Assembly (NCBI GenBank): GCA_002077065.1
Contig: NAJO01000018.1
Location: 744,001-808,000, forward strand
Length of the DNA stretch: 64,000 bases
Direction of reading: 5' to 3'
Source: Cryoendolithus antarcticus
Taxonomy: Eukaryota; Ascomycota; Dothideomycetes; Cladosporiales; Cladosporiaceae
Shown: piece by piece, positions 34,293 to 46,058 of the stretch
Layout: every line of letters begins with the position of its first letter
Position numbering within the stretch: the first letter of the stretch is position 1
Translations under genes and position numbers: made by a program
The notes under the pieces: model-generated
The model's database searches: none
What the model was told of the DNA's origin: nothing
The model's input: the letters and a program-made list of their open reading frames with translations, nothing else

Positions 34293-37156
34293 ACGAGAGT
34301 TTACCTATGGGTGGAGGCGATCGTCGAGATTACATAGTACACTACCTACACCATTTCACCGGTCTGGAGCTGCTGCTCTCTCTGCGACGGGGGCGAAGCA
34401 CCAAAACAACTATCGATTGTACTGCATCGGATCACGGTTCATCGAAGCTCTGTCGAGGTCGAGAACGACCGGTCACCCCGAAGCGCCTTTCTCATCTGTT
34501 GAGGAGCTGCGGAAAGACCGGCGTGGTGCAAATGGAATCAGCACATGACCCTTTCGACCTTTGGAAGCGCAGGGCAATAGGAGTTGCGGACGGAAAAATT
34601 GAGATCGACGTCAGTCCGGCTGCCAGGCAGACGCGCATGGATGCGCCATGCCACCGCATGCCGCGGCCGCCGCATACTCTGCTCGAAATCGCCCCAACGT
34701 TTGTGCGGTCTGTGTGAGGTTTGGGTTCATCGCCAAGATGGTCGTGCTGAGTTGAGTTCAAAGTGGTGTTTGCCGGCTCGGAGGCAGGTTCCGCCTGCTG
34801 TCTACAGCACTGCCCTGCGTCTGATCCCTGGTTGACGTTTCATGACAGCGGAGTGGATGTCGTTCATGATCCCGACACGACCGTGCCGGGGACCTTGTGC
34901 GTTTACCGAGCTCCACTGGACGAATTGAACCAGTGCATCCGTAGTCATTCCAGCGCTGGCGATTTCGATGCGTCCTCACCTGCCCGTATGTTCTGGTGAG
35001 CGTACTTCCATTTCACGTTCGACTCTACGCATTGGAGGCGATTTCTCATCAGCAGCAAACTCCAGACCCCTTTGAAACATGATCGGCGGTGTCGTAGCAA
35101 TTTGATCGACAGCCAAATGTTATGAAATGTCACTAAATTGATCCTCACTGCATCGGTCCGAAGTGCGGTCAGCCTTCGAGAAGAACGGAGGGCGAACCTT
35201 ATTACTATTTGCTGCCATTTAGCCTGTACTGCCGAACGTGGCGTAAATCCTTCCGACACAGTGGTTCAGCCTTGTCCGTGTCTGGCCTTGCCTTGCGTAC
35301 TACACGTGGCACATATTGCAAGGTCTACGATCCTGGAGCATAGACTATAACATTCTTTCCTGTATCTGGTTCGATACAGGTGCAGGTAGACGCCCATCTC
35401 GCCTATGGCACTGGCACTCCGGATCAACTGTCTCCAGGAACAAGCTCCGGAGCTGTCCTGCGCGCCGCATTACGTACTGTGCAATCGGGCTTGGCATAGA
35501 CATTGGAGAATTGGAATTATTGAGTGATCTGCGTTTTCCATATATCCGGCAACGCACGTGGGTGTTTCAAGGAGAACATGGCCCGAGTGCATGTGCTGCA
35601 CTCGATGCTGATCTTTGTCGGGAAGTCCCTTTCTCACCTCTCTACGCAGCCTGTCGGATGCTCGCCTTGAGCTGGGAGACATCGGCTCGCAAGCTCTTGC
35701 CGAGAGCCGGACGGTCTCGTGTGGTGCTGCGACCTGCCTCATCGGGAGAGGCTGAGCATACGATACTTCGTTGAGCGCTGTGAAGTGAACGAAGACTTTT
35801 GGAGTTTTCATTGCGTGATCAGGACTGACCAGCCAACGCTCAAGTACTCGTAGTCCCTGCGAGACTGTCGTACTCGCCGATCGCGCAGTCGTGAGACAGC
35901 CAAAGCCACTGCCTCATACGTCAGACAAGTCGGCTAGCGTCACAGGGCTTGTCTGTGGCTTGTCGGCGCAACGGGTAAGCTTCTAGACGTGTTCGAGCAC
36001 TCCGGCACGTTGCGAAGTCAATCTAGATAAGGTTGAGACCGAGCGGCGGCAGGGCAAGTAGGATGCCTGTGCCCTCGAGGATGACATTCGTGGTCGGAGC
36101 AGCATGTTCGGAGCCAGTTGCTGTTTGATATTCCATAAGTGGCACATCCTGGCAGTCGCACTTCGGTCAAGCGTCCAGCTTTTCAGGCACGCGTAACAGT
36201 TGCACATGGCCAGGCGAATGAACGTAGGCTGACCCAAATAGTCCCAGGACCTCCCTCACGGATAGTGGCGAGAGTTGCCGAGCCGGGCGATGTGACCCAC
36301 CGGCGATCTTGTTCGGGTCAGGGCCCGGCTGTTGACTTTGCGTTGCTTTTCCGCGTAAAATTGGTGTGTGGCGAGTAGTCCTTGTGCACGCGGCGATATT
36401 CCCAGAGCAGGGGACATGGGCTGTCTGGTGAACCAAGCTCGCCATGCAACGTCGCTGGCCATCCAGTCGGCAGTTCGCAGCTCGCTGCTCGTGTGCCCAG
36501 CGCAGCTGAATGGTGACACACCGGTGCATGCCACCCAAAACCGCCAGCGCGACGACAGGGCAACGTTCAGGCTTAATTTGCTGTGCTTGTTGTCGTACGC
36601 AGTGGCCATTGACTGATTGGCTCTCCAGGACCTCTCCGTATTTGGTCGCTGCACCGGCCTTCCAGCCGGTCATGGACAGTGAGTGCCTGCTCCTCCCCTG
36701 CGGGAGTCCATTGCGATCTCTACCACGGACCGCGTGAAGATCTGCAACTATTCTCCCGCAATACCCACTCTGCAACCTCACTTCAATATTGGCAGCCTCG
36801 CCTGCTTCACTTCATTCGTGTCGTTGCTCACTTGACCTTCGGATTGGCGGTTCGCTCCTTCCATCGACAACGCTACAACTTTAGCTTCAGCGCGACTATC
36901 CGAATGCGGACAACTACAATCTCTTGACATTGGGTTGAACATATCGACAACACCCCGATCTTGACCCTCCATATTATTCCATCGACTTTCTCCAAACGCA
37001 GATCTACCGATTACGGCGCGATCACAGCTGTGCTCAACGAAGAGTCAGATCTGATCGTTGCCTGCTATCATCAACGTTGTAGTCTGGACAACAGAGAAAG
37101 CCCCGGCTCGCTTCCACCAGACTTGCTACCCGCACAATTACGACTTTCCGGACAGC
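34293..37156. other. Long gene-poor region and regulator leader
   Basis: About 2.9 kb. Several overlapping open frames of 100-200 codons exist on the minus strand near 36170-36780, but they show no domain and no codon signature, so I do not call them. The final 400 bp look like a long 5' leader of the zinc-cluster gene at 37157: pyrimidine-rich, with a seven-codon uORF at 36904-36927. Confidence 0.5.
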
Positions 37157-39774
37157 ATGGACGGACGAGGGCAGCCTACGCAGACTCCGGGCGCCATGGA
37201 CCGAATCTCGTACGAATCCTCGATCTCGTCTGGGCAGTCACCGATCCCACGCAGTGACAAGGTCGCGCCAATGTATAGTTCCGCTGGCGGACCGTACCCT
37301 CTGCTAAGAACGGCGTCTCCCGCACAGCATCAGTTCCCACCGCTGCAGCAACCTGGCCAACATCAGCCGTACGCATATCCGCCTATGTCTGGCCCCCACA
37401 TGGCGGCCCCTATGACACATGAGCATTACGATTCGAACGACATGGGCATGTCAGCGCCTGGAATGTCGCCAATTCATGCCTCTGCTGCAGCTGCTGCACT
37501 ATCTGCCCAAAAGCGCGCCTACCGACAGCGTCGGAAAGATCCAAGTTGTGACGCTTGTCGCGAGAGGAAGGTGAAGTGCGACGCGACTGACGCTACAAGC
37601 TGTTCGGAATGTTCGAGCCGAGCAGTCAAGTGTCAATTTACCAAAGAAACCAATAGGCGGATGTCTTCGATCAAGCAAGTTCAGGATCTTGAAAAGCAAT
37701 TGGCCCAAGCGAAGCAGCAAATCAACAGCATGCGGTCCATGGTCCAAGCGAACGGCATCGCTTCTCCCGACAATGCGTCAGTGAAAGTGCAGCCATTGGA
37801 ACTGCCAGATCTAATAAGTCGGGAGGAACAGATAGGCCCGTCTCCGATGATCGAAGCAGAACGTGTGAAGTATAATCTTCGCCACTACGGAACCGGCGTC
37901 TTCAAGCCGCCACCTGCGTATCGTCTTCCCACGCGCGGCCGGAGATATCCACACAGCAACACGCCTCTCCCTCCGAAGCAGTACACCGAGCAACTTCTGT
38001 CCCGTTATCATGACTCGGCACATTCATTCGTCCCGCACCTCCACTGGCCAACCTTCATCCGAGAGTACGAAGACCTTTACCGAGTGGGGACTTTCGCAGG
38101 CAGAGAATGCATGTGGGTTGCGCTGTTCTTCATGGTGCTGGCTGTGGGTACCACGACGGGTCATCCAATTGGTAGTCCTCCTCAGGCCCACAACGGGACG
38201 GAGTTCATGAAGATGGCCGTTCAGACTATCGATTTCACGGATGACAACATTACACTGAATCATGTGAGGGTCAATCTATTGCTCAGCTGCTACTTCAACG
38301 AGATGAACCTTCAATCCACGAGCTGGATCTATCTGGCGGCAACTGTGAACCTGGCTCAAGACATTGGCCTACAACTATCACCTACAGCGTACCCGCCATT
38401 TGAGGCTGAGATGCGAAAACGGGTATGGTGGAGCGTATATAATTGGGATCGGTGAGTCTTGATGAATGATCATCGAGAATACTTCAGCTGACAACATACA
38501 GCATCGTCGCCGTAGAACTAGGCAAACCGTTACACATCGACGACGAGGATTGTGACGTTGGGGAGCCTCTCCCTGTTGATGATGCGTACCTGGAGCCAAA
38601 TGGTGCGCTGATCTCTCCTCAGGCGCCGAGGACGCCCAGCCCACTCATAGCCATTATTCCCGTCGCTCGCATAGTGACAGCTCTGAAGAAGTCCATGAAG
38701 TCGCGCAGCATCACCACTGCGACCCTGAACGCATACGATAATCACTTCAAAGCTGTCATGGCCTCCTTCCCAGAACCAATGCCGATACACTCGACTGCCG
38801 AATTGGATCCTCGTATAATGATCGCCGTGTGCACGCTACAAGGCACCCGCTTCCAGCTTTATCGACACAATCTCTCACCCTTGTGTCGTAAAGCAGACCG
38901 CAAAGACGCCATGGATCGCCTGGTCTCCGTCGCGAGAGATACCGCACACTACGTTAACCGGTCATTCGTACCAGATCATATGGAGAGCTGGGTGGTCCGC
39001 ATCCGAAGTATCGCACCGGTCTTCTTCACCAGCCATATCTGGCGATGCGTGATGGTGTTAACCTTGAGAGGCGACTTCCACGCCGCATTGACGCTCTATC
39101 AGTGCATGGCGGCCGTGGGCGACATGCGCGCAAAGAACACTGCAAGCGGAAGGTACCTTGCGTTCTTTCTAGATCAGCTCATCGGACGGCTACGAGCTGG
39201 CGCGACGCCGCAGAATCTCGAAGACGACGAGGAAATGCTGGCGTACGCGTCGGCAGACCTGCAGAGTGTTCCTGAGAGTGCATGGACATGGGCTGGTGTT
39301 CAAGCAGGGGCGGGCACTCTGAATGGCCATGAGACCGATCTGCCGCCAACATCGTCACCTTCGACGCGAGCCTCTGGTTCAGACATTCCCGACTGGCCAG
39401 GCTGGGACCATCTTCAACAGGTCCTCTCACAGCTACTGCACGAGACGCAAGGCTACGGACCGCGTCCTGGTCCCTCCATTTCTCCGCCAAGAGCCGCACC
39501 AACGTCCACACCGCAACAGTCTGCTAACCCAGGTGCCACGGCATCGCCGTACTCTCGCCCGATGCCTATGAACACGATGCCGCCACCTGCGCAGCAGTTC
39601 CCGCCGCCAAGATCTTTACACCTGAATCTGCCGCAGGCGCAGCCGGGGAGTGTGCGAGGGAGTGCTAGTCCAGCGACGAGTGGCGTGGGTAGCAACGGCA
39701 ATGGAAGTGGCTTTAGTAGTGCAAGCGGAAGTGAGGGCAGCGGCGGACGCATCAGTATCAACGACATCATTTAA
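37157..39774 (+). CDS. Zn(II)2Cys6 transcription factor with fungal-specific TF domain
   Basis: Inferred exons are 37157-38451 and 38502-39774 with a 50-nt intron, giving 855 residues. The first 120 residues are Pro/Gln/Met-rich. The zinc cluster is C131-x2-C134-x6-C141-x7-C149-x2-C152-x6-C159, followed by a short coiled coil (QVQDLEKQLAQAKQQI) for dimerisation. The middle fungal-specific transcription-factor domain includes RKRVWWSVYNWDR, the usual signature, which spans the intron. The C-terminus (about 690-855) is Pro/Ser/Gly-rich. It is a full-length nuclear regulator; I cannot assign an ortholog with confidence. ATG 37157 is the first ATG in this frame, although the frame stays open for 99 bases upstream. 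It is convergent with the DENND11-like gene. Confidence 0.9.
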
Positions 39775-40065
39775 TCGCATTACAGTTTGTAGAAACGAAG
39801 ACGGTACAAATCCGTCGTTCGGGAAAGCGTTCAAGCGAGGCGTTGGATGGATGGGGCAGCGAAGGTGAGCATCCTATTGCAGCAGCGTTGCAGAACGCCT
39901 ACATGATGCGACTTTGAAGGCTGCAAGAATTTGCATCCGCTTTCATCGGGTGATCACAGACTCGGCCGGCTGCGTCTGAGTCTAGGAGTAGCTCTGTATC
40001 GTACACTACAGCTTCTGGGGTGTTGCATCAACCTTCTCACATCTGACGTACATTCCCGCGCGGCC

Positions 40066-41742
40066 TTAACATACCTTCACCCCACAAATTTCCCAGCCTT
40101 CCTGTCCTTCAAAAACCACCCTGGTAGCAAAGTGCAGCCACAGGAAGTCACGCACGAACTGTCTGTCACCCGGGCTCCACTCATCAAGTCCCATGCTTCT
40201 GAGGTCATCGCCGGAAAGTTCGCAGTAGTACCCGCTGGTTCCTTGCGTTTCGTGTGCTTCGACAATCTTATCAATTGCAGTAATGAGTCGTTCAGTCCAG
40301 CGACGGAAGTAGGTCCTGACCATCAACGCGACAGTCTGCGATTCGCGTTGTCGCGCTAGGACTGGTCCTGCGATAGACACATTAGATGTCAACAATTCCG
40401 GTAAGGTGATGTCTTGGAGTAAGGTGATGTCTTGGAGTAACGCGTGATCTGTGATAGTCTCTTCGCTTTCCGCCTCGTCTACATCCGTGGCTGACGCCCA
40501 CCAGAGGAGACTGTTGTACGCGGCTGCGGTCCAAGTCTCCGATTCGACGAGAGCAGAGGCAGCGGAAGGACTATAAGATAGTGAGCCGTCCTCAAACCGC
40601 AGCATCGATTCGCGTTTGCCTGCAGGTCTGTCGTCTTCGTCGGTGCTTCCATCGTCGATATTGTTAGTGTTCCTGACAGGCCGGCGGTGCCGTGCAAGCT
40701 CGCGTTGCATTCTGATGAATCTGCGAGCATCGCGCCGTGTCGCCCTAAGGTGTCTGGAGTCTGCACTGCGAACCTCAGGCCAGGGCTGCGGGCGACCGTT
40801 GTCAGGTGAAATATCGACGACAATGTCAAAAAGATCGCGTTTCTCGGTCAGTACCTTCTCAGTCGTGCATGCGATCCACGATGTCGTTGCTGACTGTAAT
40901 TGTCCGATATCGGTGAGACCAACGCTAAAGAGCGGCGTGCTGATCAGTCGGTGGTCTCGAGACAACGGTCGAAGATCGTGGCTGATCTGCGAGAAGCTGA
41001 AGAGGCTGTGTACTGTGAGTGGTTGGTCAGACGGTACTGTCGCAAGCATGTTGACGAAGTGGAGTGTACGAACTCATGTTGCATACTGGCAGAACAGGCG
41101 CAGGACTATAAATCAGTATGCACTTTCGGAGAAGTGCTTCCCTGTATAAGGGAAAGAGCAGAGGGCCCAACGACTCCAGATCGTTGACAACTGAAAGAGC
41201 AGGATTGTTGCCGGAGACGAAAGCTGATCCGTGAAGTGGGTCTACGCCTTCTGGGCCGTCTAGGTTGATAGATTGAGACGCTGAAGTTTGGATACTCGAT
41301 CGCTCCCAAGCTTCTTCTAGCGCCTCAAAGCGATCGGGTGTGGTGGCGCTCGCTTGTGCAAGTGCTTGAAGGGTTTCGATACACAGCCAGGAGTAACCCA
41401 ATGGCTCTCGTTGATGCGCCTTGACGAGTGCGCCAACGGCAACGAATTGTCTTCCCCGATGTTCGATTCCCGCATCGACGGCTGCGAAAGCACTTACGCC
41501 AGCGTAAGCACCGTGAGTGAAATAGACGATGTCTTCACGTACGCTGTGCAGTCCAGAAGGGAGGCATTTGAACTCGACGCCTTCGAGATTGACACTCTGT
41601 AGACTACGACTCCATGCTATGGTGTATCTGCTCAGTGTCAGCGACTACTGAATGACATACCCATGAGCTAGACCGACCCTCGCGTACGGTCGAAGACAAT
41701 CAAGAAGAGAGCCGCTATGCTCGGCGGCTGTTCGGCTGACAT
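40066..41742 (-). CDS. DENND11/LCHN-like DENN-domain protein (DUF4484)
   Basis: Inferred exons on the minus strand are 41742-41678, 41627-41074 and 41012-40066, giving 521 residues. Intron 1 has a weak donor (GTCGGT) and intron 2 has GTTCGT; both have CTGAC branch points and keep the frame. The N-terminus PPSIAALFLIVFDRTRG leads to LEGVEFKCLPSGLHSVRED and GPLLFPLYREALLRKCILI, the uDENN/DENN core of the DENND11 (LCHN)/Anr2 group. A C-terminal DUF4484-type region contains NSLLWWASA. DENN proteins usually activate Rab GTPases; the target here is unknown. An 18-bp exact tandem duplication doubles the hexapeptide LLQDIT near the C-terminal third. A single-exon reading would lose the N-terminal half. 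Confidence 0.82.
40401..40436. repeat. Exact 18-bp tandem duplication inside a coding exon
   Basis: Two perfect copies of an 18-bp unit (GTAAGGTGATGTCTTGGA) lie head to tail within exon 3 of the DENND11-like gene. They encode LLQDIT twice, without disturbing the frame. The perfect identity implies a recent event. Confidence 0.85.
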
Positions 41743-43428
41743 TGAACTACTCGCGCCGCAGAATTGTTGATGGCGGAGGATACTAGCGACATCACTCCAG
41801 TGCGCACGCTGATGAGACCAACTTAAGTGCCATAATACAGATGAAGTTGTCAGCAATCCGTAGGTCGCATCCGAGGCAGAGGGAGTTCTACGGTCTGAGC
41901 TGTACGCACAACGGTCCATAAGCTTCATCGACTGTTCCTTACAGAGAAACTCACACCATCAAACTTGCGCGTTCAGGTTGAGCACAGATATCATGTGCCC
42001 ACCGCACCAGGAACGGTCGTGAATGGCGTCTCGCTATACATGCAGACCTCAACTCGGCAAGCTTCAGTCTTCCACCGCGCTCGGTCTTGCACCCTCCCAG
42101 ACAGATCTTGAGCAGGACGCAGCACCTGCTGTGCAAGACAAGATCAACCACCACTCGACGGTCTTTGAGTACGACGAAGTCTAGCAACAAATCCCTACGA
42201 CTTTGGAACGTAATTTACCTGTCGAGACACCTGCGATCACTTAATCTGCCGTCGCAAATGTGAGCGGAACAGTGATTATGCGGCGCTCACGGGCGCTCTA
42301 ACCTCAATCTGCTGTCACCGTGCTGTCAATCGCGCCACGCGCACGTACGCGTGCAATCGACACTGATACACACCACGTGTGCAGCTTGCTCTAAGTCTAG
42401 AGGAGGTGAGTTTTCCTTTTCGTCCGGAGAAAGGATGTCACTTCAAGCAAACTTTTGTGGTGGCGCCGTCTTCGTGGTCCCTCATCAGACTTTCATTCGC
42501 CGAGCATGTTCAAATGGCTTGCGCAAGACAGTATTTCACATTCTGCTCGGCAATCTTGTACGGTTCACAGATCTACAGCTAGCAAAAGCATGACTCTTTG
42601 ACCTCGTGTTGCTTGATTGATTGGCACGCAGGAACGGCATGCCAGAAGAAAGACGATCGCTTTCGCGCTAACGCCCAGACGGTCAATTTTGGCCGGGTTG
42701 AGGAATGCGTTATGTATGCCGCCAGGCTGCCACATGGGCTTCTCAACTTCTCTCGAATGCGATGTCAATGATGTCGACCTGACAGCCTGTCAATTCTTGA
42801 CAAATACGCTACGCAATGCCGCGATCTCCTGTTCAAGCTGCGGCGTTCGCCTTGGCCATCACGCTCATCATGGTCATTGCTAGCCTGGCCTCTGTTTACT
42901 ACGCCGTCTTTGCCCATCAAGAGCAACGGCGGTTGCAGTGCTTGCAATCCTCGCCAGCACACATCGCCGGCTCGGGTGGCTCGCTCCACTGTAACCCAGC
43001 CCAAGCACTGTAACACGGATGATCGCCGCCACCACCAGCCGATAGAGTCGCTACTTGTGACTCGGTAGAGCAAACAACAGTCAACACTGGAACGAGACTG
43101 CCATCTGGAATACACACGCATAGAACAAGTCGACTGTTCATGGAGATGCTTGCGTGTTCTCCACGAGGAGTGGTGTGATGTACGACAACATGTACTCGGA
43201 ACATCTCCCTCACCGCCCGGACTTTTGCAAACGACATCTGCTATCTGGCTATACTGAAGCGGAACTCTGCCGAGTCTGGTATCTCAAGCCAAACGATTCC
43301 AATCCCTTTCAGACACCAAGGACTGCGCCAGTGCAGCACCCTCTGCGCCCGTCGGACGCCCTGAACGCCATCTCAAGATCATAGCTACCATTACCCACAC
43401 CACCCGTGAATCATACCACACTCCAGCT
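41743..43428. other. Intergenic region
   Basis: About 1.7 kb. The only notable item is a 65-codon ATG frame at 42816-43013 with one hydrophobic helix, listed separately. No homology to known families was recognised in the rest. Confidence 0.5.
42816..43013 (+). CDS. Possible small single-pass membrane protein
   Basis: A 65-residue frame with one strong hydrophobic segment (AAAFALAITLIMVIASLASV) at residues 9-28 and a polar, cysteine-containing tail. Start context CAATGCC. It resembles no family I know, lies alone in intergenic DNA and could be a chance frame; transcript evidence would decide. Confidence 0.2.
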   Translation: MPRSPVQAAAFALAITLIMVIASLASVYYAVFAHQEQRRLQCLQSSPAHIAGSGGSLHCNPAQAL

Positions 43429-44267
43429 CTACTTCCAGAGCCAGTACTCCGCACTATACTGCACCTCGAAGCTCGCCGGCAACCCTTCGCAAGTCTTTGG
43501 CGGCTGGCCACCAGCGGTGTTCAGACGGTAGACTTCTTGGTACTGGTTCACCGCACCCATCTTGGCATTCAGCTTCAGCCACGGCACCGTACCATCGCCC
43601 TTACCGAATTGGCCTTTCGTAGCATCCGCTGGCGCCGCGGAAGCATTGGCCTTCTTGAAGCTTCCTTGTCCCCAGGAGGGATGCAGCTCCGTGTCGAGGT
43701 TGAAGAAGGCTGTTGTCAGGTCTGTGAAGTAATGCCGACCGGACATGGAGTTGTAGACTGGCGAAGATTTGTCTGAGGAAGCAGGGACGGGAAGATCCAG
43801 TGCTATGGGCGAGAGTTTCGATAGAAGGTCTGGGAGATCTGCGGCGATGCAGGAGACGTTGAAGAGTGTTGCTAGTGCGCCCGCGGCGACAGGGATGGCC
43901 GTGCTGTTGCTGAGATCGCAGGTGTAGTTCTGGGTGCCGCGGCCGAGGGCGACGTGGGAAAGGCTTAGGCCGGCGGCTGGTGAGGGAAGAGGTGTGGGTG
44001 CTGTTGTGTTCGTTAACATGCAAGTTCTTCAGTGGATGCCGAGCTCTCGAGGGACAACATACCAACAGGCATCTGAGCTTTACTCAAATCACATACGCCA
44101 TTCACTGCATCCCGACTCCGCCATCGCTTGCCGAAGTCGATATAGTCAGATGTTTGCGAGGGTGTCGCCCACCAATGCCCTCCATGGTCGCTGCCCCATC
44201 GCTTCTCAGCGGGCGCCGGTGCTGCCGCCGCAACAGCAGCAACGAAAGCAACCTGTACCCACAGCAT
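43429..44267 (-). CDS. Secreted DUF3455 protein
   Basis: Inferred exons on the minus strand are 44267-44063 and 44000-43429 with a 62-nt intron, giving 258 residues. A clear signal peptide (LWVQVAFVAAVAAAAPAPA) is followed by EKR, a possible Kex2 processing site. The mature part contains GLSLSHVALGRGTQNYTC, GRHYFTDLTTAFFNLD and DGTVPWLKLNA, typical of DUF3455, and ends with FEVQYSAEYWLW. Four or five cysteines could form disulfides. DUF3455 proteins are common secreted or cell-surface proteins in fungi and some bacteria, with unknown function. Splicing restores the family N-terminal APTPLPSPAAG in phase 1. Confidence 0.85.
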
Positions 44268-46058
44268 CTTAATCTCGTGCCGTATCGTCGTAGCTCGTCA
44301 GTGCGAATGTCGTCGAATCTTGCTCAGCCCCAATTCGCAGCAACAGTAAAGAAATCAGTGCAATGCGGGAGAAGTGAGCAAGAGGCGAAGTGCAGGAATG
44401 CAACAAAGTCCAAGGTTGAACTCGGAGGTATATGGGAGTTTGGACTTGGTGGAAATGGAGACACGCCTACCTGTCGCGAAGCGCCTGCCATGTACATTGC
44501 TATGTATGTGCTGTCTTTGACGCTGTATTACCTTGCTCTTGTGGGTAGCCGGGCGCGTAGGATGGAGAAGAATAGATCTGAGGGTGGAGTCGGCGGCTGC
44601 TTGGTTGTGATTGGTTTGGGGGATGGCAGGGGTGGTCCTCGGAGGCATATGCTGTCTGAAATTTCCATGTCATTTGATTAATGTGATGAGCTCAAATGAA
44701 GTATCGCGGAAGTTTCGTGGATATCCCATCTCTGACTCAGTCTGGCTCACATTCGATGTTCTCTAGATCTGTGTGAGTTCCATTGAAGAGTGTCTGCCTG
44801 CCGCAAAATGCGGCTCCTGCGCAACACCACTCTCCCCGCCAAACGGCCCGTCCTTACATACAGCGGTAAACCGGCAAAGGCTTGCATGGAAGCGCTTCTG
44901 TACCCAAGAATGACCATCAAATCAGCTTCTTCCACCACCATTTCTTCCACTGAATATCAATGCAGCCCGTCAAGTCCTCCTAGTTAGGCAGTCTCGCTTT
45001 CGGGAAAGCCAGCAAATCTCTACATACCGAGCCAATAGCCCAGCTCCCGGCGCTTACCAGCTGCAGAGGCTGAAACGACTGGATGGCAGCGCTCCGTTTT
45101 GCGGTCGCAGAGAGCCGCCCGTTTCAGAGCCGTGGCCGGTATGCAGCTATTGCGTGCATGAGCTCTGGCCAGTAAGGAACGATGAGTCGCGTGCTCTTCG
45201 ACCGCGCGGTCGCGTTGCGGTGGCCGCTATGCTGGGCGAGGGTGTGGGTATATTGCATAGAGCCTAGTCCGTGTCCCGAGTTTGCGGAGCTCAGTACTGT
45301 AGTGGCGAGCCATTGTTGAGCTGTAGCTTGCTTAAGGCAATGAACTCGTGGCTTGTGCGTACGTATATCAGCTGAGAGTACATGGCCTGCCTTGTGGCTC
45401 CTCGGAGACCGATTGGCTCCCGCGAGCCCTACTGATGGTGTTCTTCGAGACAATGGCTCATTCCCAGTATTTCGATCGGTCGCGTGTTGACGCCAAAGCA
45501 GTGTTGATGACTACCAAGATCGCGAATTGGCGAGGTCGTGCCGCGGAGAGCCACGGGCTTTATTCTCTTCGGAGCCACAAACGATCTACCGATGACACAT
45601 GACTGCCGACCCAACTCTGAGGGCGGTATTGCGCTAGAGTGACTGGACAACGAGCCAGAAGCGGGCAATGGACGACCTCCAGCCGATCTCCTGTCTTCCA
45701 CTGCCAGGCCTTGCAGAGCTTCGTGCTTTCGAGCTGCACCGGATCCTTCCATGAGCAATTGATGGTGTGCTCGAGCCCGCGCCCAGTGGCTACATCGTCT
45801 GCATTGATCGGACCAGCAGCATGTGAAAGCAGTTTCGATTCAGTCACGCGATCGAGGTGCCGTCACTCCTCGAACGCTTATGAGACCAGATTCTACATGC
45901 GGATCGGACGATCATAGCAGTTGCAGACGCCGGGCTTCCCTCGAGAGTGCCGTTCGTGCTCGTCGCGGTTGTCTCAAAACAGCAGTGATAACACAATCAG
46001 AGCCGTATGCCATACGCTCAGTGTGTGCAGACGCCTTTGCGCACTCGCCGCACACGCT
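44268..46058. other. Intergenic region
   Basis: About 1.8 kb between two minus-strand genes. Short open frames only; a longer plus-strand frame (43980-44681) is antisense to the DUF3455 gene at its left end and lacks homology. No repeat was recognised. Confidence 0.5.

Noticed and set aside
36167..36781. 204-codon minus-strand open frame in the 34-37 kb desert
   Set aside because: No domain or plausible fold; several overlapping frames are equally open, which suggests base composition.
41461..41490. B-box-like sequence suggesting a tRNA
   Set aside because: It lies in a conserved DENN-domain exon, and no matching A box or cloverleaf was found.
43980..44681. 233-codon plus-strand frame near the DUF3455 gene
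   Set aside because: It overlaps antisense to the signal-peptide exon and has no homology.
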